Of a stretch of DNA of 23,469 nt, positions 1-5,232 are shown in pieces (positions within the stretch are counted from its first letter, which is position 1; each line of letters starts with the position of its first letter). A program made the translations under genes and the position numbers. Source of the DNA: Candidatus Iainarchaeum sp. GTDB lineage: Archaea > B1Sed10-29. The stretch lies in assembly GCA_003553825.1 (NCBI GenBank), contig PWFL01000039.1, forward strand, positions 1 through 23,469. The letters are read 5' to 3'. The notes below the pieces were generated by a model, which saw nothing but the letters and a program-made list of their open reading frames with translations, was not told where the DNA came from and ran no database searches.

Positions 1-98
1 GAGATTTTCATCAGAAGAGCCCTGTGGACTCCTCTTAATATTGAACTCACGTCACCACCGCCCCGGGGTGGTAGGATGCCAGGCTACCCTATGGCCCC
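1..98 (-). tRNA. tRNA-Pro(GGG), 5' part, with T-loop intron, cut by window edge
   Basis: The 5' end is at 98. Acceptor 5' strand GGGGCCA, D-arm GGGT/ATCC with an AGCCTGG-type loop as in archaeal Pro tRNAs, anticodon stem ACCACC/GGTGGT with loop CCGGGGC, giving anticodon GGG, a short variable loop TGAC, then T-stem GTGAG and T-loop TTCAAT. After this comes a 35-nt insert (5-39), then T and CTC, the start of the T-stem 3' strand, where the window ends. The acceptor 3' strand is therefore outside. Position 33 is C instead of the usual U. The 5' end overlaps the last codons of rpo10 by 10 nt. A tRNA-Pro after rpoN/rpoK is a common archaeal arrangement. Pro identity rests on the anticodon and D-arm; the missing 3' part prevents a full check. 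Confidence 0.85.
5..39 (-). other. tRNA-Pro T-loop intron (59/60), bulge-helix-bulge
   Basis: A 35-nt intron between tRNA positions 59 and 60. Read on the minus strand, the T-stem GTGAG/CTC.. is the outer helix, TTCA (exon) pairs with TGAA (intron) as the 4-bp central helix, and the 3-nt bulges are ATA and AAT, each cut between nucleotides 2 and 3. Removal restores a 7-nt T-loop, TTCAATT. The inner hairpin has a 7-bp stem with two G-U pairs and a loop CCACAGG. It matches the tRNA-Leu intron at 1567-1601 at 26 of 35 positions with no gaps (my own count). Confidence 0.85.
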
Positions 99-292
99 AT
101 GCGTGAGTATTGGTTCATTTCATTTATCAGGTCTTTTTGTGCTACGAACATTCTTCTGCAGCAGTATCTTTCCAGTCCTAAATCGTTTAGTACTTCTTCT
201 GGGTCTTCTCCGTCTTCTTTTCTTTGTTTGTATTCTTCCCAGAGATGTGCTATGGGTTTTCCGCAGCTGAAGCATCTTATTGGTATCATCAT
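89..292 (-). CDS. rpo10: DNA-directed RNA polymerase subunit Rpo10 (RpoN, Rpb10-like)
   Basis: Small zinc-binding subunit of archaeal RNA polymerase that helps anchor the Rpo3/Rpo11 assembly platform. The 67-aa protein has the family zinc site: CFSCG (Cys7, Cys10) and YCCRRM (Cys44, Cys45). The length is normal or slightly long, with a C-terminal tail after residue 55. The start is the first ATG of a double ATG; GAGG lies about 10 nt upstream. It is the last protein gene of the S13-to-Rpo10 series, 18 nt after rps9. The neighbour rpoK, often found here in other archaea, is absent. The last three codons (GGG CCA TAG) are also nucleotides 1-9 of tRNA-Pro, an unusual overlap discussed in the findings. 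Confidence 0.96.
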   Translation of the reverse strand: MMIPIRCFSCGKPIAHLWEEYKQRKEDGEDPEEVLNDLGLERYCCRRMFVAQKDLINEMNQYSRMGP

Positions 293-310
293 TTTTGGTT
301 CGCCTCTTTT

Positions 311-727
311 TTATCTGTAGGATTTGATTGGCTTGGCTCTTGCTCCTTTTCTCAGTGGTTTCTTTGGTTCTTTTCTTCTGTAGTCGTCCACTAGGATTGA
401 TCTGTCGTATTCTCTGTATTTTTCTTTGAGTTCTTCCGAGTCACTCCATTCTACTAGTGCTTTTCCTATTGATGTTCTGGTTGCTTCCGCTTGTCCTGCT
501 TTTCCTCCTCCTTTCACGTTTGTCTTTATCTTTATTCCTTGGATTTCTTCTTCTCCTAGTATATCTTCAGCTATCTTGATCGGTTCTTTGATCATTTTTC
601 TGTATAGTTCCGGTGTATATAGTTTCAATGGTTGATTATTGATTTTGATCGTTCCTTCTCCTTTTTTTACCGTTGTTTTTGCAACGGCTTCTTTTTTCTT
701 TCCTTTTGCGAATGCGTGGTCGGTCAT
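311..727 (-). CDS. rps9: 30S ribosomal protein uS9
   Basis: Small-subunit head protein; its basic C-terminal tail reaches toward the P-site tRNA. The 138-aa protein shows the uS9 features: an N-terminal GKKKEAVAKTTVKKGEG stretch, a glycine-rich KGGGKAGQAEATR loop near residue 75, and the tail ending in KSYR, where the terminal Arg is the conserved P-site contact. The start ATG is preceded by AAGGATAAAC. It lies 13 nt after rpl13 in the order L18e-L13-S9-Rpo10, the conserved archaeal L13 cluster, and is probably co-transcribed with it. Confidence 0.97.
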   Translation of the reverse strand: MTDHAFAKGKKKEAVAKTTVKKGEGTIKINNQPLKLYTPELYRKMIKEPIKIAEDILGEEEIQGIKIKTNVKGGGKAGQAEATRTSIGKALVEWSDSEELKEKYREYDRSILVDDYRRKEPKKPLRKGARAKPIKSYR

Positions 728-740
728 GTTTATCCTTTTT

Positions 741-1163
741 TTAGTTTTCTTTTCCCAGTGATTTGCATAGTTCTTTGATTGTGATGTGTGGTTTGTCTTT
801 TTTCTCCGTTATTTCGTTTTTTGTTTCTTCTTTTTGTTTTTCCGGGTCTCCCATTACTGCTTTTATTCTTTTTTGCGCGTCTTTTCCCCTTTGTTTTTCC
901 ATTGGCAGCATTTTCTTTACTGTGTTTTTTATGAATAGGTCAGGTCTTCTTGAGATTGTTTTTGGACTTTTTCTCGGGTTTCCCAGGTCTCTTAGTTGGA
1001 ATTTTTCAGTGTATTTGTTTATTATTTCTTGTTGTTGCCCCACTATTATTGCTTTTTCGGAGTTTATTATTCTAACTTCTTTTCCGTTGAGTGCTTTTTC
1101 AGCTGCTTCGGACGCGATTCTTCCGAGGGGTTTTCCTTCAGCGTTTATTATGTGCATTTTCAT
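741..1163 (-). CDS. rpl13: 50S ribosomal protein uL13
   Basis: Early-assembly large-subunit protein. It has the uL13 N-terminus (INAEGKPLGRIAS) and the central block GNPRKSPKTISRRPDLF followed by MLPMEKQRGKDA, typical of archaeal L13. I take the ATG at 1163 as start (140 aa): it overlaps the rpl18e stop in a TGATG junction and is preceded by GAGG. A GTG at 1166 and an ATG at 1157 are in frame and cannot be excluded. The C-terminal 30 residues are highly charged. The coupling to rpl18e suggests translational re-initiation. Confidence 0.96.
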   Translation of the reverse strand: MKMHIINAEGKPLGRIASEAAEKALNGKEVRIINSEKAIIVGQQQEIINKYTEKFQLRDLGNPRKSPKTISRRPDLFIKNTVKKMLPMEKQRGKDAQKRIKAVMGDPEKQKEETKNEITEKKDKPHITIKELCKSLGKEN

Positions 1164-1522
1164 CACTTTATTATCCTCATTTTTTCTTTTGATGGGTTTT
1201 GTTCTTTTATTTCTTCTATTGTATGTGCTTTTGTTTTTGTTTTTTCTATTTTCTGAAGTGCTTTATTTGAGTAGTTGAGTGACGCTATCTTTATTTTTTT
1301 ATCTTTGTCCAGTTTTCCGTATCCGAGTACTTTTCCCGGTACTAGCGCTATTTCTCCGTTTTCCATTTCTTTGTTCAGTTTGTGGAGGTTGACTTCTGCT
1401 CTTTTTCTGTTTGGCTTGTTCAGTTCTTCACCTAGTGCTTTCCAGATTCCTTTTTCTTGTTTTAGTTCTTTTATCAGGTTTCTTAATCTTTGGTTCTGTA
1501 TGTTTTTTCTTACTTTTGTCAT
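1163..1522 (-). CDS. rpl18e: 50S ribosomal protein eL18
   Basis: Archaeal/eukaryal-type large-subunit protein with no bacterial eL18 orthologue, though its fold is related to uL15. The 119-aa protein has the recognisable central LVPGKVLGYGKLDKDKKIKIA segment and the conserved N-terminal helices with NQRLRNLIKEL. The start ATG has GTGATAAA just upstream, the Shine-Dalgarno variant used throughout this window. It is the first protein gene after tRNA-Leu, whose 3' end is about 30 nt upstream, so tRNA processing may create its mRNA 5' end. Its stop overlaps the rpl13 start. Confidence 0.96.
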   Translation of the reverse strand: MTKVRKNIQNQRLRNLIKELKQEKGIWKALGEELNKPNRKRAEVNLHKLNKEMENGEIALVPGKVLGYGKLDKDKKIKIASLNYSNKALQKIEKTKTKAHTIEEIKEQNPSKEKMRIIK

Positions 1523-1552
1523 TTTATCACTTTTTTATCGGGTGTACGGGGA

Positions 1553-1671
1553 TGCGGGGAACGGGATGTTCACCTGAAGAGGCCTGTGACCTCTTCTTGG
1601 TTTTGAACCCGTGAAGGCACTAAGCCACATGGCCCTCAACCATGCCCTTTTGACCGCTCAGGCATCCCCGC
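1553..1671 (-). tRNA. tRNA-Leu(GAG) with T-loop intron
   Basis: Class II tRNA. Acceptor GCGGGGA pairs perfectly with TCCCCGC, discriminator A73 (Leu-like), D-arm CCTG/AAGG, anticodon stem CATGG/CCATG with loop TTGAGGG giving GAG, long variable arm closed by GGC/GCC, and T-stem ACGGG/CCCGT. The T-loop TTCAAA|T is interrupted by 35 nt; exons total 84 nt. No CCA is encoded. It sits between rpo3 and rpl18e, where a tRNA-Leu also occurs in other archaea. Isotype is well supported by anticodon, long variable arm and A73. Confidence 0.96.
1567..1601 (-). other. tRNA-Leu T-loop intron (59/60), strict bulge-helix-bulge
   Basis: The outer helix is the T-stem ACGGG/CCCGT. The central helix is TTCA (exon 1) with TGAA (intron). 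The two 3-nt bulges are AAA and CAT, cut after the second base of each. The inner helix is CC/GG, then GAAGAGG/CCTCTTC with loop TCACAGG. Excision gives a standard 7-nt T-loop. All elements of the strict archaeal splice motif are visible. The intron has no room for a protein or a known guide RNA. Confidence 0.93.
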
Positions 1672-1692
1672 TTTCCAGTGTTCTTGATCTTG

Positions 1693-2301
1693 TTATTCTG
1701 TTTCCTCTATTTTTTCTTTTAACTCGTTTGCTTTTTCTTCGATTATGTTTAGTGACTGTTCCAGTAGTTTCTTCGGTTCTTTTTTCACGTACGATTCTAC
1801 TGTGAAGTGGAAATTTGTTTCCGGGTCTTTTTTTGCTTCTTTGTCGGTTTCCGTTTTGTAGGTTGCTAGGCAGGGTTTGTGTCTTGCGTGTTCTTTTCCG
1901 AGTCCTAGTTTGATTGTTCCTTCCAGTTCGATTTCTTGGTTTTCTCCCAGTTTTACTATTGGTGTTTTGGGATATACTGGTTTTACTTTTGGGTCCTCTA
2001 TGTCTATTTCTTCCGCGTGTACTATTCCTGGTTCTTTTGCTGTGAGTGTCATCATTGTTGTTGGGTTTGATTCTTCTTTATCGTAGTCTTTTGGTGTTGA
2101 TAGTGGTGTCATGCCTATTCTGTGTGCTATGTATTCGTCGAATAGGGGGGTGCTGTTTTGAAAGAAGCTTACTTTTGTTACTGCTAGAGTTGGTATTTCT
2201 CTTTGCAGTGTTCTTCTTATCGCGTTCGCTGTCGGGGGGTTTGAGTCTTCGAGTGTGAACTCCAGTTTTTTTTCATCTTCTTTCATGTTTTTTATATTCA
2301 T
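1693..2301 (-). CDS. rpo3: DNA-directed RNA polymerase subunit Rpo3 (RpoD, Rpb3-like)
   Basis: Archaeal counterpart of bacterial alpha and eukaryal Rpb3; pairs with Rpo11 to nucleate RNA polymerase assembly. The 202-aa protein has the alpha-motif NAIRRTLQREIPTLAV at residues 26-41, followed by the IAHRIGMTPL segment. The only cysteine is in HKPCLATYK, so the extra ferredoxin-like [4Fe-4S] domain found in some archaeal Rpo3 proteins is absent. The C-terminus is a Lys/Glu-rich helix. The start lies in GGATAAAATG, 30 nt after rps11. It sits in the conserved S13-S4-S11-Rpo3 order; tRNA-Leu follows 21 nt downstream. Confidence 0.96.
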   Translation of the reverse strand: MNIKNMKEDEKKLEFTLEDSNPPTANAIRRTLQREIPTLAVTKVSFFQNSTPLFDEYIAHRIGMTPLSTPKDYDKEESNPTTMMTLTAKEPGIVHAEEIDIEDPKVKPVYPKTPIVKLGENQEIELEGTIKLGLGKEHARHKPCLATYKTETDKEAKKDPETNFHFTVESYVKKEPKKLLEQSLNIIEEKANELKEKIEETE

Positions 2302-2331
2302 TTTATCCGGCTCTTTTTCTATTTTTAGTGG

Positions 2332-2718
2332 TTATACTCTTCTTCCTCTTTTTCCACCTGGTTTCTTTGTTCCGTCGTGTGGTATTGGTGTGACGTCTTC
2401 TATTTTTCCCACGCTTAGTTTGCTTCTTGATAGTGATCTTATTGCTGCTTGTGCTCCTGGTCCTGGCATTTTTGCTTTGTGGCCTCCTGGTGCTCTTATT
2501 TTTATGTGTATCCCTTTTAGTCCTTTTTCTGATGCTTCTTCTGCTGCTCTTTTTGCTGCTTCCATTGCGGTGTGCGGTTCTCCTTTTTTCCTGTCTGCTT
2601 TGGAGACTATTCCTCCGCTGCATTTTGCCAGGGTTTCTGATCCTGTTGAGTCTGTAATTGTGATTATGGTGTTGTTTTTGGATGAGTGCACGTGTGCTAT
2701 TCCCCATTTTTCTCTCAT
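2332..2718 (-). CDS. rps11: 30S ribosomal protein uS11
   Basis: Platform protein of the small subunit near the E-site mRNA path. The 128-aa sequence has the family pattern: GIAHVHSSKNNTIITITD at the N-terminus, the middle IKIRAPGGHKAKMPGPGAQAA, and the C-terminal signature TPIPHDGTKKPGGKRGRRV. The start ATG is preceded by GGTGAATAAAC; the upstream rps4 stop is only 2 nt away. A 141-codon frame overlapping it is a shadow. Confidence 0.97.
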   Translation of the reverse strand: MREKWGIAHVHSSKNNTIITITDSTGSETLAKCSGGIVSKADRKKGEPHTAMEAAKRAAEEASEKGLKGIHIKIRAPGGHKAKMPGPGAQAAIRSLSRSKLSVGKIEDVTPIPHDGTKKPGGKRGRRV

Positions 2719-2720
2719 GT

Positions 2721-3494
2721 TTATTCACCTTGTTTCTCTATTTGTTTCTCGATCCAGTTTTTGAGCGTTTTTCTGTCTTTGTTTTCTTGTTCTGCTTCCA
2801 GTAGTTCTTTGTATTCTTCTTCAGTGAATTTTTTTGCTTTTTTCTTTACTTCTGGTATGTTCTCTTTTACTATTTTTTGGTACTCTGATTCGGATTCTGT
2901 TTCTTTTTCCTTTGTTTTTTCAACTTCTTTTGTTTCTTCGGGTTTTTCTGGTTTTTTTCTTTGTTGTTCTGTGGTTGTTTGTTTTCTTGTTTCTTTTTTA
3001 GGTTTTTTGTCTGATTCTGCGTGTTCTATTGGTTGTTTGTACCAGTCTATTGTGTCTTCGTCTTTTTTCGAGATTATCATTCCTGGTTTTGTGGTTTTTC
3101 GACCGTTGACTTTGATGTGTCCGTGTGTTATGAGTTGTCTGGCTTGTTTTGGTGTTTTTCCGTAGCCTTTTCTCCATGCTAGTGTTTGTAGTCTTCTTTC
3201 CAGGTAGTCTTTGGTGGTCATTGATAGAATGTCGTCTATTTGTCCGTTTTTTCTTATGAGTCCTTGTTTTCTTAGTTTTTTGAGGAATTTTTCTCTTTTT
3301 TCTTGGGTTTCTGTTTCTTCTTCTCCGATTATCTGTCTTGCTATTTTTCTGTATTTTCTGACTCTTGATTCTGCTTTCCAGATTTCTTTCTTGTTTTTTA
3401 GCCCGTAGTCCTGTCTTAATGATTTTTCCTTTGCTAGGTTCTGCCAGTTCCATGGGTGCCTTGGTTTTTGGTATTTCTTGCTTTTCTTTTTCAT
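2721..3494 (-). CDS. rps4: 30S ribosomal protein uS4 with long charged C-terminal extension
   Basis: Primary 16S rRNA-binding assembly protein. Residues 1-155 match archaeal uS4: N-terminal basic region with HPWNWQNLAKEKSLRQDYGLKNK, then the S4 RNA-binding domain around residues 99-155 (ERRLQTLAWRKGYGKTPKQAR, HIKVNGRKTTKPG). Normal archaeal uS4 is about 160-190 aa, whereas this one is 257 aa; residues from about 160 on are a Lys/Glu/Thr-rich, low-complexity and probably helical tail. No frameshift is needed and the tail ends 2 nt before rps11. The start follows AGTGATAAAAA. It is between S13 and S11 as in other archaea. Confidence 0.96.
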   Translation of the reverse strand: MKKKSKKYQKPRHPWNWQNLAKEKSLRQDYGLKNKKEIWKAESRVRKYRKIARQIIGEEETETQEKREKFLKKLRKQGLIRKNGQIDDILSMTTKDYLERRLQTLAWRKGYGKTPKQARQLITHGHIKVNGRKTTKPGMIISKKDEDTIDWYKQPIEHAESDKKPKKETRKQTTTEQQRKKPEKPEETKEVEKTKEKETESESEYQKIVKENIPEVKKKAKKFTEEEYKELLEAEQENKDRKTLKNWIEKQIEKQGE

Positions 3495-3503
3495 TTTTTA
3501 TCA

Positions 3504-3977
3504 CTATTTTTCCAGGTCTTTTTTGTCCACTTCTACTCCTAGTTCTAGGCCACTTCTGCCTGTTGTTCTTGTTTTTTGTCCTCTTACTCTTAGCCCGTGT
3601 TTGTGTCTTATTCCTTTGTATGATTGGATGCTTTTCATGAATCCTATGTCTCTTTTTCTCTGTAGGTCCAGGGTTGATCCTGTTAGGTGTTTGTCTTCTC
3701 CTGTTTCTCTGTCCTTTCTTCTGTTCATTAAGTGACTTGGTATTCCGTATTCTTTTGGGTTGTCTATTATTTCTTCCGCTTTTTCTATCTGTTCATCTGT
3801 TAAGTCTCCTAGTGTTGTTTCCATGTCCAGTTCTTTTTCTTCGTTGATTAGTGCGGTTGCTATTGATTTGGATAGATTTCTGCCTATTCCTTTGATTTCT
3901 TTGAATCCTGTTCTTATGGGCATGTCTCCGTTGATGCTTTTTCCCGCTATTCTAACTATTTGCTGTGCTTCTGGCAT
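3504..3977 (-). CDS. rps13: 30S ribosomal protein uS13
   Basis: Small-subunit head protein contacting the large subunit (bridge B1) and P-site tRNA. The 157-aa sequence begins with the archaeal QQIVRIAGKSINGDMPI motif, continues with the helix-hairpin region (FKEIKGIGRNLSKSI), and ends in a basic tail with IQSYKGIRHKHGLRVRGQKT. The start ATG has GAGGAAGATAAA upstream. It is the first gene of the alpha-like operon; a TATA box at 4221-4229 and a roughly 220-nt structured leader precede it, implying transcription separate from the cbf5/tRNA-Ser block. Confidence 0.97.
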   Translation of the reverse strand: MPEAQQIVRIAGKSINGDMPIRTGFKEIKGIGRNLSKSIATALINEEKELDMETTLGDLTDEQIEKAEEIIDNPKEYGIPSHLMNRRKDRETGEDKHLTGSTLDLQRKRDIGFMKSIQSYKGIRHKHGLRVRGQKTRTTGRSGLELGVEVDKKDLEK

Positions 3978-4200
3978 TTTATCTTCCTCATTATCTTTTT
4001 TAGTAGATGATTGGGTCTTTGATCTACTTTTAATGTATTAGAGTCTCTTTCTCTCTGTATTGCTGTGTTTACATCCTCTTATTTCTTAGAGGATGGTGTT
4101 CTGTTCTTTTCTTTTTCTATGGGTCAACGCCGTTTCTTTTTGGCTCGCCAATGGAAAGTAGATTTGAGTGAATTGTAGTTGAAACGAATTCACGTGTAAG
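3978..4200 (-). promoter_or_regulatory. Structured leader of the S13 operon
   Basis: A non-coding stretch of about 220 nt between the predicted transcription start and rps13. On the minus strand it contains: hairpin GTGAATT/AATTCAC (4187-4193 with 4168-4174), whose loop holds CGTTTC (4181-4186), able to pair with GAAACG at 4131-4136 as a pseudoknot; a small hairpin TTGG/CCAA with loop CGAG (4140-4151); and a perfect 8-bp hairpin CATCCTCT/AGAGGATG (4072-4095). No credible ORF is present. Autoregulation by a ribosomal protein is one possible role, but this is inference. Confidence 0.5.
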
Positions 4201-4220
4201 TATATTTCTATTACTCCTTC

Positions 4221-4229
4221 TTTATAAAG
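4221..4229 (-). promoter_or_regulatory. TATA box for the S13 operon
   Basis: TTTATAAAG on the plus strand; the minus strand reads CTTTATAAA within CCTTTATAAAG. It is a good archaeal TATA element. A start about 25 nt downstream would fall near 4200, just before the leader hairpin at 4193. Confidence 0.55.
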
Positions 4230-4274
4230 GCTTTTTTTGATCAGTTTCTTTCTTTATTGATTTTACTTTATTCA

Positions 4275-4389
4275 CGCTGGGAAGGGGATTCGAACCCCTG
4301 TGGCCGTGAGGCCACCAGCTTTCCAGGATCGCCTTCTAATGCTGTTCAAAGCGTTAGAAACTGGCGCATTACCGCTCTGCCATCCCAGC
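4275..4389 (-). tRNA. tRNA-Ser(GGA) with non-canonical intron at 30/31
   Basis: Acceptor GCTGGGA/TCCCAGC, discriminator G73, D-arm GCAG/ATGC, long variable arm (TGGCC/GGCCA), T-stem AGGGG/CCCCT with loop TTCGAAT. The gene is 115 nt; removing 33 nt (4328-4360) gives 82 nt, the same as tRNA-Ser(UGA) at 21820. After removal the anticodon stem is a perfect CCAGC/GCTGG with loop CTGGAAA, so the anticodon is GGA. A reading that assumes the canonical 37/38 intron would give CUA, but it leaves a poorer stem and no BHB. It sits between cbf5 and rps13, a common tRNA-Ser site in archaea. Confidence 0.93.
4328..4360 (-). other. tRNA-Ser(GGA) intron (30/31), relaxed BHB
   Basis: Read on the minus strand, exon CGCC pairs with intron GGCG as a 4-bp central helix. 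The bulges are AGT and ATC, each cut after the second base. The inner helix is TTCTAA/TTAGAA with two more G-C pairs beyond a C-A mismatch and loop TTTGAACA. There is no outer helix, so this is the relaxed (HBh') form. It is not recognisably related to the two T-loop introns in the window. Confidence 0.82.
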
Positions 4390-4407
4390 TTTTTTTAATG
4401 GTCTCTT

Positions 4408-5232
4408 TCAATTTTTGGTTAATACCTTATCTGTTTTTACTGCTATTCCTTTTCCCTTTATCTCTTTCTTGTCTTTCCGTGCTGTTCCCAGTGCTATGGC
4501 TGTGTTTCCTTGTGTTAATATTACTGTTTTTCCTTTATTTATTTTTCCATTGATCTCCTCTATTCCAGGTGTTTTTAGATCTTCTCCGTGTTTTATTGAT
4601 GTTAAAGCAGTTTCTTTGATCTCTATTTCAGGTAATTCTTTTAATGCGTCTTTCATGGAGATTATTGCTTTTTCTATTTCTTCTTTTTCTATTAGTTGAT
4701 TGATTTCTTCAAGTTTCCAAGCGTCTTTTTCAGCCCAGTTTCCTGTTTTGGTTCTTCTCAGGTTGATGAGGTCTATGTTTGTATTTATCTTTTCTCCCAG
4801 ATCCTTTACTAGTGTTCTTATGTAGGTTCCGTGCTGGCATTCCACGTTGAAAACATGTTTTTTTCCTTTTTTTTCAATGTGTTTTATTTTGTATATCTTT
4901 CTTTCCCTTTCTTCTCTTTTTACTGCTGATTTTTCCGGTGGTATCTGCTTGATCCTTCCTTCAAAACTTTTCAGGGCTGTTTTCATTTTTTCTTTTGATA
5001 CTTGTTTTTCCGTTTCTACCTCTACTCTGTATTTCTTGTCTTTTTTTTGTAGATACTCCTGTATTTTAACTGCTTTTCCAAGTGTTATTGGTAATAGACC
5101 GGTTGCGTAGGGGTCAAGTGCTCCACAGTGTCCTGCTTTTGTTTTTAATTTCTCGCTTATTTCATTGGTTATCTCTGGGCTTGTTTTCCCTTTTGGTTTG
5201 TCTATTAGAATTATTCCTTTTGGTTTATTCAT
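4408..5232 (-). CDS. cbf5: tRNA/rRNA pseudouridine synthase Cbf5 (TruB family)
   Basis: Catalytic subunit of archaeal H/ACA ribonucleoproteins, which pseudouridylate rRNA; it can also make tRNA Psi55. The 274-aa protein starts with GIILIDKPKGKTS and has the TruB catalytic motif GHCGALDPYATGLLPI, with the nucleophile Asp40. QHGTYIRTLVKDLG (about residues 138-151) is the second conserved motif. The C-terminal 80 residues fit a PUA domain. Archaeal Cbf5 is usually about 330 aa, so this copy is trimmed. Its ATG overlaps the cmk stop by 8 nt. Downstream comes tRNA-Ser(GGA). Confidence 0.93.
   Translation of the reverse strand: MNKPKGIILIDKPKGKTSPEITNEISEKLKTKAGHCGALDPYATGLLPITLGKAVKIQEYLQKKDKKYRVEVETEKQVSKEKMKTALKSFEGRIKQIPPEKSAVKREERERKIYKIKHIEKKGKKHVFNVECQHGTYIRTLVKDLGEKINTNIDLINLRRTKTGNWAEKDAWKLEEINQLIEKEEIEKAIISMKDALKELPEIEIKETALTSIKHGEDLKTPGIEEINGKINKGKTVILTQGNTAIALGTARKDKKEIKGKGIAVKTDKVLTKN

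Noticed and set aside
2303..3504. Long minus-strand frames parallel to rps11 and rps4 (141 and 168 codons), Arg/Lys/Thr/Asn-rich.
   Set aside because: These are frame-shifted shadows produced by A-rich coding DNA; the rps11 and rps4 frames have clear family motifs.
4340..4389. Amber-suppressor tRNA-Ser(CUA) reading of the intron-containing gene.
   Set aside because: Needs an intron at 37/38 with no BHB and a T-G pair closing the loop; the 30/31 solution gives perfect stems, BHB bulges and a needed anticodon.
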